Below, piece by piece: positions 52,608 to 63,064 of a stretch of 64,000 nt of DNA. Position 1 is the first letter of the stretch, and every line of letters starts with the position of its first letter. The notes beneath the pieces are model-generated. The model was not told the DNA's origin, did not search any database, and saw only the letters and a list, made by a program, of their open reading frames with translations. Made by a program: the position numbers and the translations under genes. This stretch comes from Burkholderia anthina (lineage in GTDB: Bacteria > Pseudomonadota > Gammaproteobacteria > Burkholderiales > Burkholderiaceae), in NCBI RefSeq assembly GCF_001547525.1, contig NZ_CM003768.1, positions 2,542,001 through 2,606,000 of the forward strand, written 5' to 3'.

Positions 52608-54488
52608 TTACACGGCCCCCCGCCCGCCCATGCGCGGTTTCCAGCGCGTCACGAGGCCGCGCTGCATCGAGCGCAGCTCCGTCTCGGTGAAGACATTGAT
52701 CGATACGTGTCGGGCCAGGTATTGCTCGAGCACGAGGCCGAACAGATAGGGGCTCACTCCGGAAAAGCCGGTCTCGTCGACCGTCAGTTCGCAGCGCACG
52801 CCACGCCCGTAGACGAGCAGCCCGTGATCCGGAAGGCGCCGGACGACGGGCTCGGTGCGCGCCCCGACGAGGCTCTCGATCTGCGTGCGCTGTTCGTGCT
52901 CGCTCGTCCCGACGAACAGCCGCAGCATGTTGCGCAGCGCCTGGCCGCCGTCGCGATGGTCGAGCTCCGCGAGCGGCATGTAGTTGAAGCTCAACTGGCG
53001 GATCAGCCGCCATGCCGTCTCGCCCGTCGCATAGGGTTCGCGCGGCGTGCTCGGCGGATGCACGAGACTCACGCCTTCGATCGGCACCGAGTCCTGCATC
53101 GTGAGGTCGCTGAACCCGTTGCGCGGAATCAGGCGCGGCAGATCGCGATTGGTCAGCCACGCGTCGACGGACAGATAGCGGATCGCGTCGTCGTAGGGTG
53201 CTTCGGCCTGATCGACGAGCGACACGAATACTTCGGTGCCGACGTACTCGCTGCGGGTGCCGTATTTGCGCGCGTTGGCCGACATCGCGCGCGGCTCGCG
53301 CAGAATCGAAAAGTAGCGCCCGTAATTGCCGATGTCGCTGTGCAGCGTCTGGTACAGCGGATTGAACGTCACTTCGGTCGACGTTTCGGCTTTCTGGCCG
53401 AATACGCGCGACACCGAGAAGACTTCGTAATCGAGCGGGCGGCTGCGGTCCGGAATCAGATGGAACGCGGTCAGCGCGCGGTTGATCTCGATCCGGTCGG
53501 TGCGCCGGGGAAACAGGTTGACGATCGGCGTGCAGAACAACTGGAAGCTCGACGCATCGACGTGTGTCGTCAGTTCGTCGGGCAGTCGGTCGAGCAGCAG
53601 CACGACTTCCGCTTCCTTGCCGTCGATCCTGGACAAGCCGGCCTGCAACTGCGTCAGCACGAAGAAATAGAAGCGCTGCCGGCAGGTGAAGTACTCGTGC
53701 AGCAGGTTGTGCCCGTGGAACGTATTCCACATTTGCGGCAACAGGCTCTGGTCGGGGCGAAGGCCTTCGAAATCGACCGGATGCTTGGCGACGACCGTGC
53801 AATCGTCGCGGGTGGCGCCGTGTGCGCGCACGACCGACGCGATGCCGCCGGCATGGATCAGTTCGAACAGATGCGACGCGATCCGTTCGTCGCCGCCGAT
53901 ATAGAGCGACAGCCTGTCGAGCCCGGTGATTTGCGAGAACTTGATCTCGCCCACCGTGCGCAGCCGCAACCGGAGCGCGCCGCGCAGCCGCATGTGCGGC
54001 ATCAGTGTGCGCTGCAGGTCCGGAAGGTCCGGCGGGACGGCCGTCAGCTTCGCGTCGACGATCTCGATCGGCCAAAGCGTGATTTCATGGCCGCTGCGGA
54101 ACTCGCAGGCGGTCCGCTCGCCCGGCGGGATCGACGAGCGCAATACGCTGTGGCGCGGCACCGTGAAACCCTTGCTGAAGTTGCCTTCGCGCAGGCTCGG
54201 GCGCAGCTTCGCCACGGCCATGGACGGCGTCGGCGCAACGTAGTTCGGATACACGACCTCGAGCAGGCGCTGCGTGAAGCGCGGGAATTCCGCGTCGAGC
54301 TTGAGCTGCGTACGGGCCGACATGAAGCAGAACGCCTCGATCATCCGTTCCACGTAAGGATCGGCTGTCTCGATGCCGTGCATGCCGAGGCGGCGGGCGA
54401 TCTTCGGGTGCTGCGCGGCGAACTCCGCGGACAGCTCGCGCATGTAGGTCAGTTCGCGGTTGTAGTGGTCGAGAAATCTGGGATCCAT
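52608..54488 (-). CDS. tssF: T6SS baseplate protein TssF
   Basis: A 626-residue wedge protein. The N-terminus MDPRFLDHYNRELTYMRELS, followed by FAAQHPKIARRLGMHGIE and DPYVERMIEAFCFMSAR, is the strongly conserved TssF start. The C-terminal part includes FVGTSEHEQRTQIESLVG and ends KPRMGGRGAV. It starts one base after the tssE stop and ends three bases before tssG. Length and domain order are standard. Confidence 0.96.
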   Translation of the reverse strand: MDPRFLDHYNRELTYMRELSAEFAAQHPKIARRLGMHGIETADPYVERMIEAFCFMSARTQLKLDAEFPRFTQRLLEVVYPNYVAPTPSMAVAKLRPSLREGNFSKGFTVPRHSVLRSSIPPGERTACEFRSGHEITLWPIEIVDAKLTAVPPDLPDLQRTLMPHMRLRGALRLRLRTVGEIKFSQITGLDRLSLYIGGDERIASHLFELIHAGGIASVVRAHGATRDDCTVVAKHPVDFEGLRPDQSLLPQMWNTFHGHNLLHEYFTCRQRFYFFVLTQLQAGLSRIDGKEAEVVLLLDRLPDELTTHVDASSFQLFCTPIVNLFPRRTDRIEINRALTAFHLIPDRSRPLDYEVFSVSRVFGQKAETSTEVTFNPLYQTLHSDIGNYGRYFSILREPRAMSANARKYGTRSEYVGTEVFVSLVDQAEAPYDDAIRYLSVDAWLTNRDLPRLIPRNGFSDLTMQDSVPIEGVSLVHPPSTPREPYATGETAWRLIRQLSFNYMPLAELDHRDGGQALRNMLRLFVGTSEHEQRTQIESLVGARTEPVVRRLPDHGLLVYGRGVRCELTVDETGFSGVSPYLFGLVLEQYLARHVSINVFTETELRSMQRGLVTRWKPRMGGRGAV

Positions 54489-54489
54489 A

Positions 54490-55011
54490 TCAATGTTCGA
54501 TGCGAGCGCCAGGATCGAGCGTCACCTTGTTCGATTCGATGTCGAAGGTGCTCTGGATCAGGAATTCGAGGGGGTACGGCGACCATTGCATCAGCCCGCG
54601 AATCTCGAACGCGAGCTTGTTGTAGCTGGCGGCTTCGCGCCCCGCGATGGGGCGAATCGCGATCGAATCCGCGAGCAGGCGCGGCTCGAAGCGGACGATC
54701 GCCGTCTTGACGAGCGTCTCGATCGTTTCCCAGTTGCGGTCGCTCAGGTAGCTTCCCGACAACGGCGGCACGCCATAGTTGACGACGGACGCGGCGGCCT
54801 GCGGATAGCGCGCGGCGTCCAGCTCGCCATCGAGATTGGTCGAGTTCAGCAGCAGCGCGAGATCGCGTTGAATGATCCGGCGCATGCCTTCGCCGTTCGG
54901 CGCATACGCGCGGGCGGTTTCGTGGCGCGCGTGCGGCGCGTCGTCCTGCAGCCGGTCAAGCAGGGACGGCAGGTACGCGGGCCGGTGCTGGTCTTCAGGA
55001 TGACGTGCCAT
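54490..55011 (-). CDS. tssE: T6SS baseplate protein TssE (gp25-like)
   Basis: A 173-residue gp25-like protein that starts sheath polymerisation on the baseplate. It has the family N-terminus PSLLDRLQDDAP, the middle GEGMRRIIQRDLALLLNST and the gp25 core VVNYGVPPLSGSYLSDR, ending FDIESNKVTLDPGARIEH. Its start overlaps tagJ by 17 bases. A lysozyme function is not expected for TssE. Confidence 0.94.
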   Translation of the reverse strand: MARHPEDQHRPAYLPSLLDRLQDDAPHARHETARAYAPNGEGMRRIIQRDLALLLNSTNLDGELDAARYPQAAASVVNYGVPPLSGSYLSDRNWETIETLVKTAIVRFEPRLLADSIAIRPIAGREAASYNKLAFEIRGLMQWSPYPLEFLIQSTFDIESNKVTLDPGARIEH

Positions 55012-55846
55012 CGGTGTCTTCGTCCGTGAAGCGGCAGCCGCCGATATCCAGCAGGCCCCAGTCGCCGCGGTTGGTCGTCCAGGTTTTTTGGCCTAGCGCG
55101 ATCACGTTCGTGTCGCCGAGATCCTGCCAGCGGGTTTCGCGTGCGAGCCGAATGGTGGCCGGGCCGTGCTCGGAGCCGGGGTAGCGGGTCGGTACGTAGC
55201 CGCGGAGAACCGTCGCGTCGCGCAGGATCAGCGTGGCAGGGCGCCATACGAGATCGGTCAACGTGCCGATCGGGGTGAGCGTGAGCGACTTGATACGGGC
55301 GAACGGAATCCACCGGTAACCGCCTGCCACGGCCATTTCGCAGATCGGACCGAGGCGCGTGTCGCTGTCGGTCAGCCAGTCGAAGTCGCCCATTTCGGCG
55401 CTTTCGCCCCGGCTCGCGGGCGCCGCGTCGAGCGCGAACTCGCGCAGTGCGTCGGCGCCCGCGACGTCGCCGGCGCCCAGACGCGCATTCGCCTGCAGCA
55501 ACCGCTCGACCCACGCGGGCGCCGCTTCATCGACGAAGCCGGGCGTGCGCGTGCCGGCGAATACCTCGGCGCGAAACATCTCGCTTTCGATGAGGCCGCG
55601 ATGCAGTTGCGCGCGCGCGGTGCCCTCGGGCTCGAGCGTCGCCCAGGTCTGCAACTGCTTGAGCGCGCGTTCCCAGTCGCCGTAGACGCACAGCAACTGG
55701 AAAAGCAGCCAGCGTTCCGCCGGATCGGACGGTCGCCGCCGCACCGCTTCGATGGTTTGCTCTTTCAGCGCGTCGAGCGACTGGGTCTGCAGCAGGTTCT
55801 GTACCGTTGGGCGGCCGGTGGCGGTATCACGGGCGTTCATCGTCAT
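54995..55846 (-). CDS. tagJ: T6SS accessory protein TagJ (ImpE)
   Basis: A 283-residue ImpE/TagJ protein. The N-terminal TPR-like helical region contains RRRPSDPAERWLLFQLLCVYGDWERALKQL (in parts), and the C-terminal region has RIKSLTLTPIGTLTDLVWRP and LPTRYPGSE-like segments ending in a LDIGGCRFTDEDT pattern. In other systems TagJ binds the TssB N-terminus and modulates sheath recycling by ClpV. It overlaps tagK by 20 bases and tssE by 17. A second ATG at 55840 is a possible start. Confidence 0.9.
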   Translation of the reverse strand: MTMNARDTATGRPTVQNLLQTQSLDALKEQTIEAVRRRPSDPAERWLLFQLLCVYGDWERALKQLQTWATLEPEGTARAQLHRGLIESEMFRAEVFAGTRTPGFVDEAAPAWVERLLQANARLGAGDVAGADALREFALDAAPASRGESAEMGDFDWLTDSDTRLGPICEMAVAGGYRWIPFARIKSLTLTPIGTLTDLVWRPATLILRDATVLRGYVPTRYPGSEHGPATIRLARETRWQDLGDTNVIALGQKTWTTNRGDWGLLDIGGCRFTDEDTDGTSS

Positions 55847-56858
55847 GTTGTTCGGTCGTTGAAGTGTCGGTGAAGGTGGTCAGCATCGGGAAATGGCTAT
55901 CGACGCTGATCAGGTGATGCTCGCGACGCGCGAGCAGCGCGGCCGTCGGAAAGTGCGGACGCGGCCGTTGCGCAGGCGCGAGCAGGTGGAGGACGTCGTG
56001 GCGTGCGTCGTCGACGAACAACTCGTCGGACAGGAACGGGTTCATGCCGTCGAGCACCCGGTCGATTTGCTGGCGCGCGTCGAGCAGATCACTCAGCAGC
56101 GAGCCGGTCCGATAGCGCTCGGTATCGAGGAACGGGTCGGGCGGCAACGGGACCGCGATCTGCGGCGGCTCTATTTCCTTCATCGCGTGCACGGCGGACC
56201 GCTCGCGGTGGATCAGCGCCCGCCGGTATTCGGCGAGCAGCGCGTCGAGCGGGTCGCCGTTGTCGAGATCGGGCGAGACCGGTGCGACCACGCCGAGCGG
56301 TTCCTCGTCCAGCACGGTGCGCGGCGGGTCGCCGTGCGCGCCGTTCGATGTCGCGTCCGCCAGCGCCGTCAGATCGACGAACCCGGCCGGCTCGCTGCGC
56401 GGCAGCGCATTGCCCAGCGCGATCAGGTCGACGGGCGCCGGCGCGTCGTCCTGCGCGATGGCGGAGGACGGCAGGCCGATAGTCAACTCGTCGACGCCGA
56501 CCGTGACCGTCTCGCCGAGCCGAACCTCACATGCGCGATGTCGCGGCACCAGGGTGGCGCCGACGCGGCAGGCGAGTGCTTCGCAGTGATTTTCCAACTG
56601 GATGCGGCCATCGGCGTCGATGAGGAAGACCACATGGTCGGTGAGCGGATTCGCATCGCCCGACACCGCGGCGAATTCGCCGGACGACGCCGAATACGCG
56701 CAGCGGTCCCGGCCGAGCGCGTGCTGCACCGGCGCGCGCGGCGCGCGGCCGCCCCGCCGGACGAGCTTCGCGAACGGCGGCGGCGCGGGATCGGCCGGCT
56801 GATGGTCGGGCGTCGTGCAATCGGGCTCGCGAGCCGCGTTCCTGCTCATTTTCGGCAT
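55827..56858 (-). CDS. tagK: T6SS accessory protein TagK (FHA-like N-terminal region)
   Basis: A 343-residue protein, first in the leftward baseplate operon. The N-terminal half (about 50-135) has a beta-rich, FHA-like pattern (HVVFLIDADGRIQLENHC, VTVGVDELTIGLPS). The C-terminal half (about 200-320) has DPLDALLAEYRRALIHRE, SLLSDLLDARQQIDRVLDGM and NPFLSDELFVDDARHDVLHLLAP, resembling the TagK domain of Burkholderia T6SS loci. The name is from memory of that family, so confidence is moderate. If the FHA fold is real it could bind phosphothreonine, but no kinase gene is nearby. The start could be 56858 or the ATG at 56849. Confidence 0.75.
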   Translation of the reverse strand: MPKMSRNAAREPDCTTPDHQPADPAPPPFAKLVRRGGRAPRAPVQHALGRDRCAYSASSGEFAAVSGDANPLTDHVVFLIDADGRIQLENHCEALACRVGATLVPRHRACEVRLGETVTVGVDELTIGLPSSAIAQDDAPAPVDLIALGNALPRSEPAGFVDLTALADATSNGAHGDPPRTVLDEEPLGVVAPVSPDLDNGDPLDALLAEYRRALIHRERSAVHAMKEIEPPQIAVPLPPDPFLDTERYRTGSLLSDLLDARQQIDRVLDGMNPFLSDELFVDDARHDVLHLLAPAQRPRPHFPTAALLARREHHLISVDSHFPMLTTFTDTSTTEQHDDERP

Positions 56859-56918
56859 AACGGTTGATCAGTAAAAAGCGAGGGTTTTATCGGTGCAGCG
56901 GCATGGCGCACGTGCCTC

Positions 56919-56967
56919 ATTAATTCGAGATAAAGGGGCGCTTCGTTTCGGATTAATTCGAGATAAA
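56919..56967. promoter_or_regulatory. Pair of 16-bp direct repeats before tagK
   Basis: ATTAATTCGAGATAAA occurs twice without mismatch, at 56919-56934 and 56952-56967, 33 bases apart from start to start, close to three turns of the helix. They lie 61-109 bases upstream of the tagK start. Such spacing suggests two protein dimers binding on one face of the DNA. Confidence 0.55.
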
Positions 56968-57215
56968 TCCGGCGAGCAAGCGAGAATGAAGGTGCGATCG
57001 ACGATTCGAGCGGGAATATTAGCGTGCGCCGGTTTCGAGGTATATCGGAATTGTTCTAAATGTACGGGTCGTATTTCGTGCAGCGACTTCGAAAGTCGGG
57101 GCGGCATGACTGTCGCGACGGATGTCGGGGCGCCCGTGGTGGCGGCGATGTGACCCGCCAGGGCGCCGTGCGAGGCGATTTGGGACGAACGCGCGGGGAT
57201 GGAGGCATGCGGTCC

Positions 57216-57285
57216 TTTTCGCGAAAAAGCGGATGAAAAAATAATACTTGTCCGATTGATAGATGAATGATGTGGGAGGTAATGT
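57216..57285 (+). promoter_or_regulatory. clpV promoter region with palindrome and shared element
   Basis: A perfect 12-bp palindrome TTTTCGCGAAAA (57216-57227) is followed by ATACTTGTCCGATTG (57244-57258), the clpV copy of the shared element. A -10-like TAATGT lies at 57280-57285, 21 bases after the 15-mer. The transcript would start near 57292, about 87 bases before the clpV ATG. Confidence 0.45.
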
Positions 57286-57378
57286 TGGCGGTTTTGATTT
57301 AGCCTCCGCGGCGACGGATGACGTGACTGTATTCACGTTGGTCTTGCTTGCGGCGCGACTTATTTCCAGATCGATCTC

Positions 57379-60048
57379 ATGACAATTTCAAGGCAGGCCT
57401 TATTCGGCAAACTGGGGCATTCGCTGTTCCGAAGCGTCGAATCCGCCACGACTTTCTGCAAGCTGCGCGGCAATCCTTACGTCGAACTGGTGCATTGGCT
57501 GCATCAACTGCTGCAGGCGCCCGACGGCGACCTCCAGCGGATCATCCGGCACTGCGACGTCGACTCCGAGGCACTCGATCGGGACGTGCTGCGCGCGCTG
57601 GCCGCGCTGCCGGCCGGCGCGAGTTCGATCAGCGATTTCTCCCATCACGTCGAAACCGCCGTCGAGCGCGCATGGGTGCTGGCATCCCTGGATTTCGGCG
57701 ACCGCCGGATCCGCGGCGCTTGGCTCGTCGCCGCGCTGGTCAGGACGCCCGAACTGCGCCGGGTGCTGCTGTCGATCTCTCCGGCGTTCGGCAAGATCCC
57801 GGTCGAGAACCTCGGCGAGATGCTGCCCGCGTGGATCGACGGCTCGCCGGAGGCAGCGGATGCGCCGTATGACGGGACCGACTTCGGCGGCGCGGTGCCC
57901 GGCGAGGCCGCCGGCGCGCTTGCGCCCGCGGGGGCCGGCGGCTCGCCGCTCGAGCAGTACTGCAGCGATTTGACGGCGCGCGCGCGCGCCGGCGAGATCG
58001 ATCCGGTCGTCGGCCGCGAACTCGAGATCCGCACGATGATCGATGTCCTGTTGCGGCGGCGTCAAAACAATCCTTTGCTGACAGGCGAGGCGGGCGTCGG
58101 CAAGACGGCCGTGGTCGAGGGGCTCGCGCGCGCGATCGTCGACGGCGACGTGCCGCCGAAGCTGGCCGACGTGCGTCTGCTGAGTCTCGACGTCGGCGCG
58201 CTGCTCGCCGGCGCGAGCATGAAAGGTGAATTCGAGGCACGCCTGAAGGGCGTGCTCGAGGCGGCAACGAAGTCGGCGGTACCCGTCATCCTGTTCGTCG
58301 ACGAGATTCATACGCTGATCGGTGCGGGCGGCCAGGCCGGCACGGGCGACGCGGCAAACCTGCTGAAGCCGGCGCTCGCGCGCGGCACGCTGCGCACGGT
58401 CGGCGCGACGACCTGGGCCGAGTACAAGCGCCATATCGAAAAGGATCCGGCGCTGACGCGGCGCTTCCAGGTGCTCCAGGTGCCGGAGCCCGAGGAGGCG
58501 GCGGCGATCGACATGGTGCGCGGGCTCGCGCGCACTTTCTCGCGGCATCACGGCGTCGTGGTGCTCGACGAGGCGATTCGCGCCGCGGTCACGCTGTCGC
58601 ATCGGTACATTCCGTCACGGCAACTGCCGGACAAGGCGATCAGCCTGCTCGACACCGCTTGCGCGCGCGTGGCGCTGTCGCAGCACGCGCCGCCGCGCGA
58701 GCTGCAGAACGTGCGCCAGCGCCTGCAGGCGGCGCAAGTCGAATGCGACCTGCTCGATCAGGAGCGATGCATCGGCCTGGGCGACGCGGACGCGCTGGCC
58801 CGCACGCAGGCGCGCATCGCCGAGCTGGAGCGCGAGGCGGCGAACGTCGATGCACGCTGGCGCGCGCAGGCCGACGCCGCGCAAGCGCTGTTGAGCGCGC
58901 GCGAGGCGGTGCGCGAGGCCGCCGACAGCGTGTCGGCCGACCGGCTGCAGGCGCTCGAGCGTGCGCTCGTGGAGCGGCAGGGCGAGGCCGCGTTCGTTTT
59001 CCCGGAAGTGAACGAGGCGATCGTCGCGGCGATCGTGTCGGACTGGACCGGTATTCCGGTGCGCCGGATGGTCACCGACGAGGTTGCCGCGGTGCGCACG
59101 CTGCCCGACACGCTCGCGGCGCGCGTGATCGGTCAGCCGGACGCGCTGCAGCAGATCGGCGAGCGCGTGCAGACCGCGCGCGCGGGGCTGACGGATCCGA
59201 AAAAACCGCTGGGCGTGTTCATGCTGGCCGGCCCGTCCGGCGTCGGCAAGACCGAGACGGCGCTGGCGCTGGCCGAAGCGCTGTACGGCGGTGAGCAGAA
59301 CCTGATCACGATCAACATGAGCGAGTATCAGGAAGCCCATACGGTGTCCGGGCTGAAGGGCGCGCCGCCCGGCTACGTCGGTTACGGCGAGGGCGGCGTC
59401 CTGACCGAGGCGGTGCGGCGCCGGCCGTACTCGGTGGTGTTGCTCGACGAGATCGAGAAGGCGCATCCCGACGTGCACGAAATGTTCTTCCAGGTGTTCG
59501 ACAAGGGCTACATGGAGGACGGCGACGGGCGCTACATCGATTTCCGCAACACCACGATCCTGCTGACGAGCAACACGGGCTCCGAGCTGATCGCGAGCCT
59601 GTGTTCCGACGAGACGCTCGCGCCTCGTGCGGATGCGCTGTGCGCGGCGCTCGGGCCGGTATTGCTGAAAACGTTCCCGGCCGCGTTCCTTGGCCGCGTG
59701 ACCGTGGTGCCGTACAGGCCGCTCGCACAGGCGGCGCTGGCGCAAATCGTGCGGCTGCATCTGGATCGTGTAGTGACGCGCATGGCGGACGGGCACGCGG
59801 TGGCGTTCGGCTATGCGCCAGCGGTGCTCGACTACATCGTCGAGCGCTGTCTCGTCCAGGAAACCGGCGCGCGGCTGCTGATCGGCTTCATCGAGCAGCA
59901 CGTGCTGCCGCGGCTCGCCGCGCACTGGCTCGATGCGCTGGCGTCGCAGCGCACACTCGCACGTGTCGACCTCGAGGTGATCGACGCGAACGCGGTACCC
60001 GCGGAGGCCTTCGTGTTCCGCGCATCCTACGCGCACGCGGGCGATTGA
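57379..60048 (+). CDS. clpV: T6SS sheath-recycling ATPase ClpV (TssH)
   Basis: An 889-residue AAA+ ATPase of the ClpB/HSP100 class. The N-terminal domain (about 1-160) binds the exposed TssC helix. AAA1 has Walker A GEAGVGKT (about 236-243) and Walker B VILFVDEIHTLIG; the middle coiled coil covers about 430-550; AAA2 has Walker A GPSGVGKTET (about 619-628) and Walker B VVLLDEIEKAHP. All key residues are intact. It is transcribed rightward, divergent from the tagK operon, and ends 68 bases before the convergent slmA stop, with an inverted repeat between. Confidence 0.96.
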   Translation: MTISRQALFGKLGHSLFRSVESATTFCKLRGNPYVELVHWLHQLLQAPDGDLQRIIRHCDVDSEALDRDVLRALAALPAGASSISDFSHHVETAVERAWVLASLDFGDRRIRGAWLVAALVRTPELRRVLLSISPAFGKIPVENLGEMLPAWIDGSPEAADAPYDGTDFGGAVPGEAAGALAPAGAGGSPLEQYCSDLTARARAGEIDPVVGRELEIRTMIDVLLRRRQNNPLLTGEAGVGKTAVVEGLARAIVDGDVPPKLADVRLLSLDVGALLAGASMKGEFEARLKGVLEAATKSAVPVILFVDEIHTLIGAGGQAGTGDAANLLKPALARGTLRTVGATTWAEYKRHIEKDPALTRRFQVLQVPEPEEAAAIDMVRGLARTFSRHHGVVVLDEAIRAAVTLSHRYIPSRQLPDKAISLLDTACARVALSQHAPPRELQNVRQRLQAAQVECDLLDQERCIGLGDADALARTQARIAELEREAANVDARWRAQADAAQALLSAREAVREAADSVSADRLQALERALVERQGEAAFVFPEVNEAIVAAIVSDWTGIPVRRMVTDEVAAVRTLPDTLAARVIGQPDALQQIGERVQTARAGLTDPKKPLGVFMLAGPSGVGKTETALALAEALYGGEQNLITINMSEYQEAHTVSGLKGAPPGYVGYGEGGVLTEAVRRRPYSVVLLDEIEKAHPDVHEMFFQVFDKGYMEDGDGRYIDFRNTTILLTSNTGSELIASLCSDETLAPRADALCAALGPVLLKTFPAAFLGRVTVVPYRPLAQAALAQIVRLHLDRVVTRMADGHAVAFGYAPAVLDYIVERCLVQETGARLLIGFIEQHVLPRLAAHWLDALASQRTLARVDLEVIDANAVPAEAFVFRASYAHAGD

Positions 60049-60063
60049 CGTACATCGGTACCA

Positions 60064-60100
60064 CCCGATACGAGGCGCTCGCTCCGTGCGGCGTATCGGG
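60064..60100. terminator. Inverted repeat between convergent clpV and slmA
   Basis: CCCGATACG (60064-60072) pairs with CGTATCGGG (60092-60100) across a 19-base GC-rich loop. It sits between two convergent genes; there is no U-tract, so it is at best a weak bidirectional terminator. Confidence 0.4.
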
Positions 60101-60748
60101 CGCGCATCGTCGTCGCCTATTGCAGGATCAGCCTCAGATGGGCATCCGCCTGCTCGCCCGGCGGTTTCTGAAACCCGCCCTTCGCGAACCGATGCCACCG
60201 GCCGATCACGTAGCTGACGAGCAGGCTCGCGCGGGCGCCGGGATCGTAGTCGGCCGGCAGCACGAACGGCGCCGCGCCCTCGTGCGGCGCATTCGCCTCG
60301 GTGCGCGCGACCCGCAGGCATTGCTTGACCGTCGCCTCGATGCGGTCGAGCAACTGGTTCACGCGCTCGGTCAGTCGCTCGTCCTCGCCGACCAGCGCCT
60401 CGCCGGTCAGCACGCGCGTCATGCCCGGGTTCTTCGCGGCGAAATTGAGCATCGTCAACGCGATCGTGCGCGCCTGCAGCACGCCGTTCGGCTCCTTCGC
60501 GACGATCTGGTTGACGAGCCCGAAGAGCGCCTGCTCGATGAACTCGATCAGCCCTTCGTACATCTTCGCCTTGCTGGTGAAGTGCCGGTACAGCGCGGCT
60601 TCGGACACGTCGAGCCGGGCCGCGAGCGCGGCGGTCGTGATTTTCTCGGGTTTCGGAGCCTCGAGCATCGCGGCGAGCGTCTGCAGGATCATCACGCGCC
60701 GCTCGCCCGGCTTCGGGCGCGGGCGAGAGGGTGTGGCCTGGCCTTCCG

Positions 60749-62679
<1,931 letters not shown>

Positions 62680-62729
62680 CTATGCTAGTCGCGTAGGGCG
62701 ACGTTCGTGCCCGCTTCCGCACCTCGACC

Positions 62730-62954
62730 ATGACCGATTCCGCCGCCGACGCCCGTTCGGCCCCGCGCCGTGCGCGTTGTCCGCACTGCGGGCGCGGTTT
62801 CGACTGCGGCGCGCACACGCAGCCGTTCGACTGCTGGTGCGCTGCGATGCCGGTCTTGCCGGGCGACACGGCCCCGGCAGCCCGCGCGCGCTGCCTCTGC
62901 CCGGAATGCCTCGCCGACGAGATCGCGCGGCGCATGGCGGCGGCGCCCGGCTGA
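62730..62954 (+). CDS. Small Cys-rich CWC-domain protein
   Basis: A 74-residue protein with the CWC pattern RCPHCGRGFDCGAHTQPFDC, then WCAAMPVLPG, and a second pair in RCLCPECLADEIARRM. About eight Cys residues suggest a metal-binding (zinc) fold. The function of the family is unknown. It lies divergent from argB across a 293-base GC-rich gap in which I saw nothing clear, and 110 bases before regB. Confidence 0.8.
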   Translation: MTDSAADARSAPRRARCPHCGRGFDCGAHTQPFDCWCAAMPVLPGDTAPAARARCLCPECLADEIARRMAAAPG

Positions 62955-63064
62955 CGTCGCTCGCTCGCGCACCCGGGCGCCGCGCCGGGGCGTCCGACCG
63001 TCCATTCGTCCTTCCCGATCCGGCCCCGTGGAGGCGCCGCCCGCTAAACGGGTAAACTGCTCGG

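Larger units (their letters stand above)
56859..57378. other. Divergent intergenic region between tagK and clpV
   Basis: These 520 bases hold no convincing gene; an 86-codon open frame at 56893-57153 has no family features. The region is AT-rich at both ends. It contains a pair of 16-bp direct repeats near tagK (56919-56967), a perfect palindrome TTTTCGCGAAAA (57216-57227) and a copy of the shared element before clpV (57244-57285). The density of operator-like signals marks it as the main control region of the secretion system. Confidence 0.55.

Noticed and set aside
51547..54075. Long N-terminal extension of tssA
   Set aside because: It is the alternative frame of tssG and tssF. The ATG at 51546 gives the conserved TssA start and overlaps the tssG stop.
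56893..57153. 86-codon open frame between tagK and clpV
   Set aside because: No ribosome-binding site or conserved feature, and it covers the direct repeats; more likely regulatory DNA.
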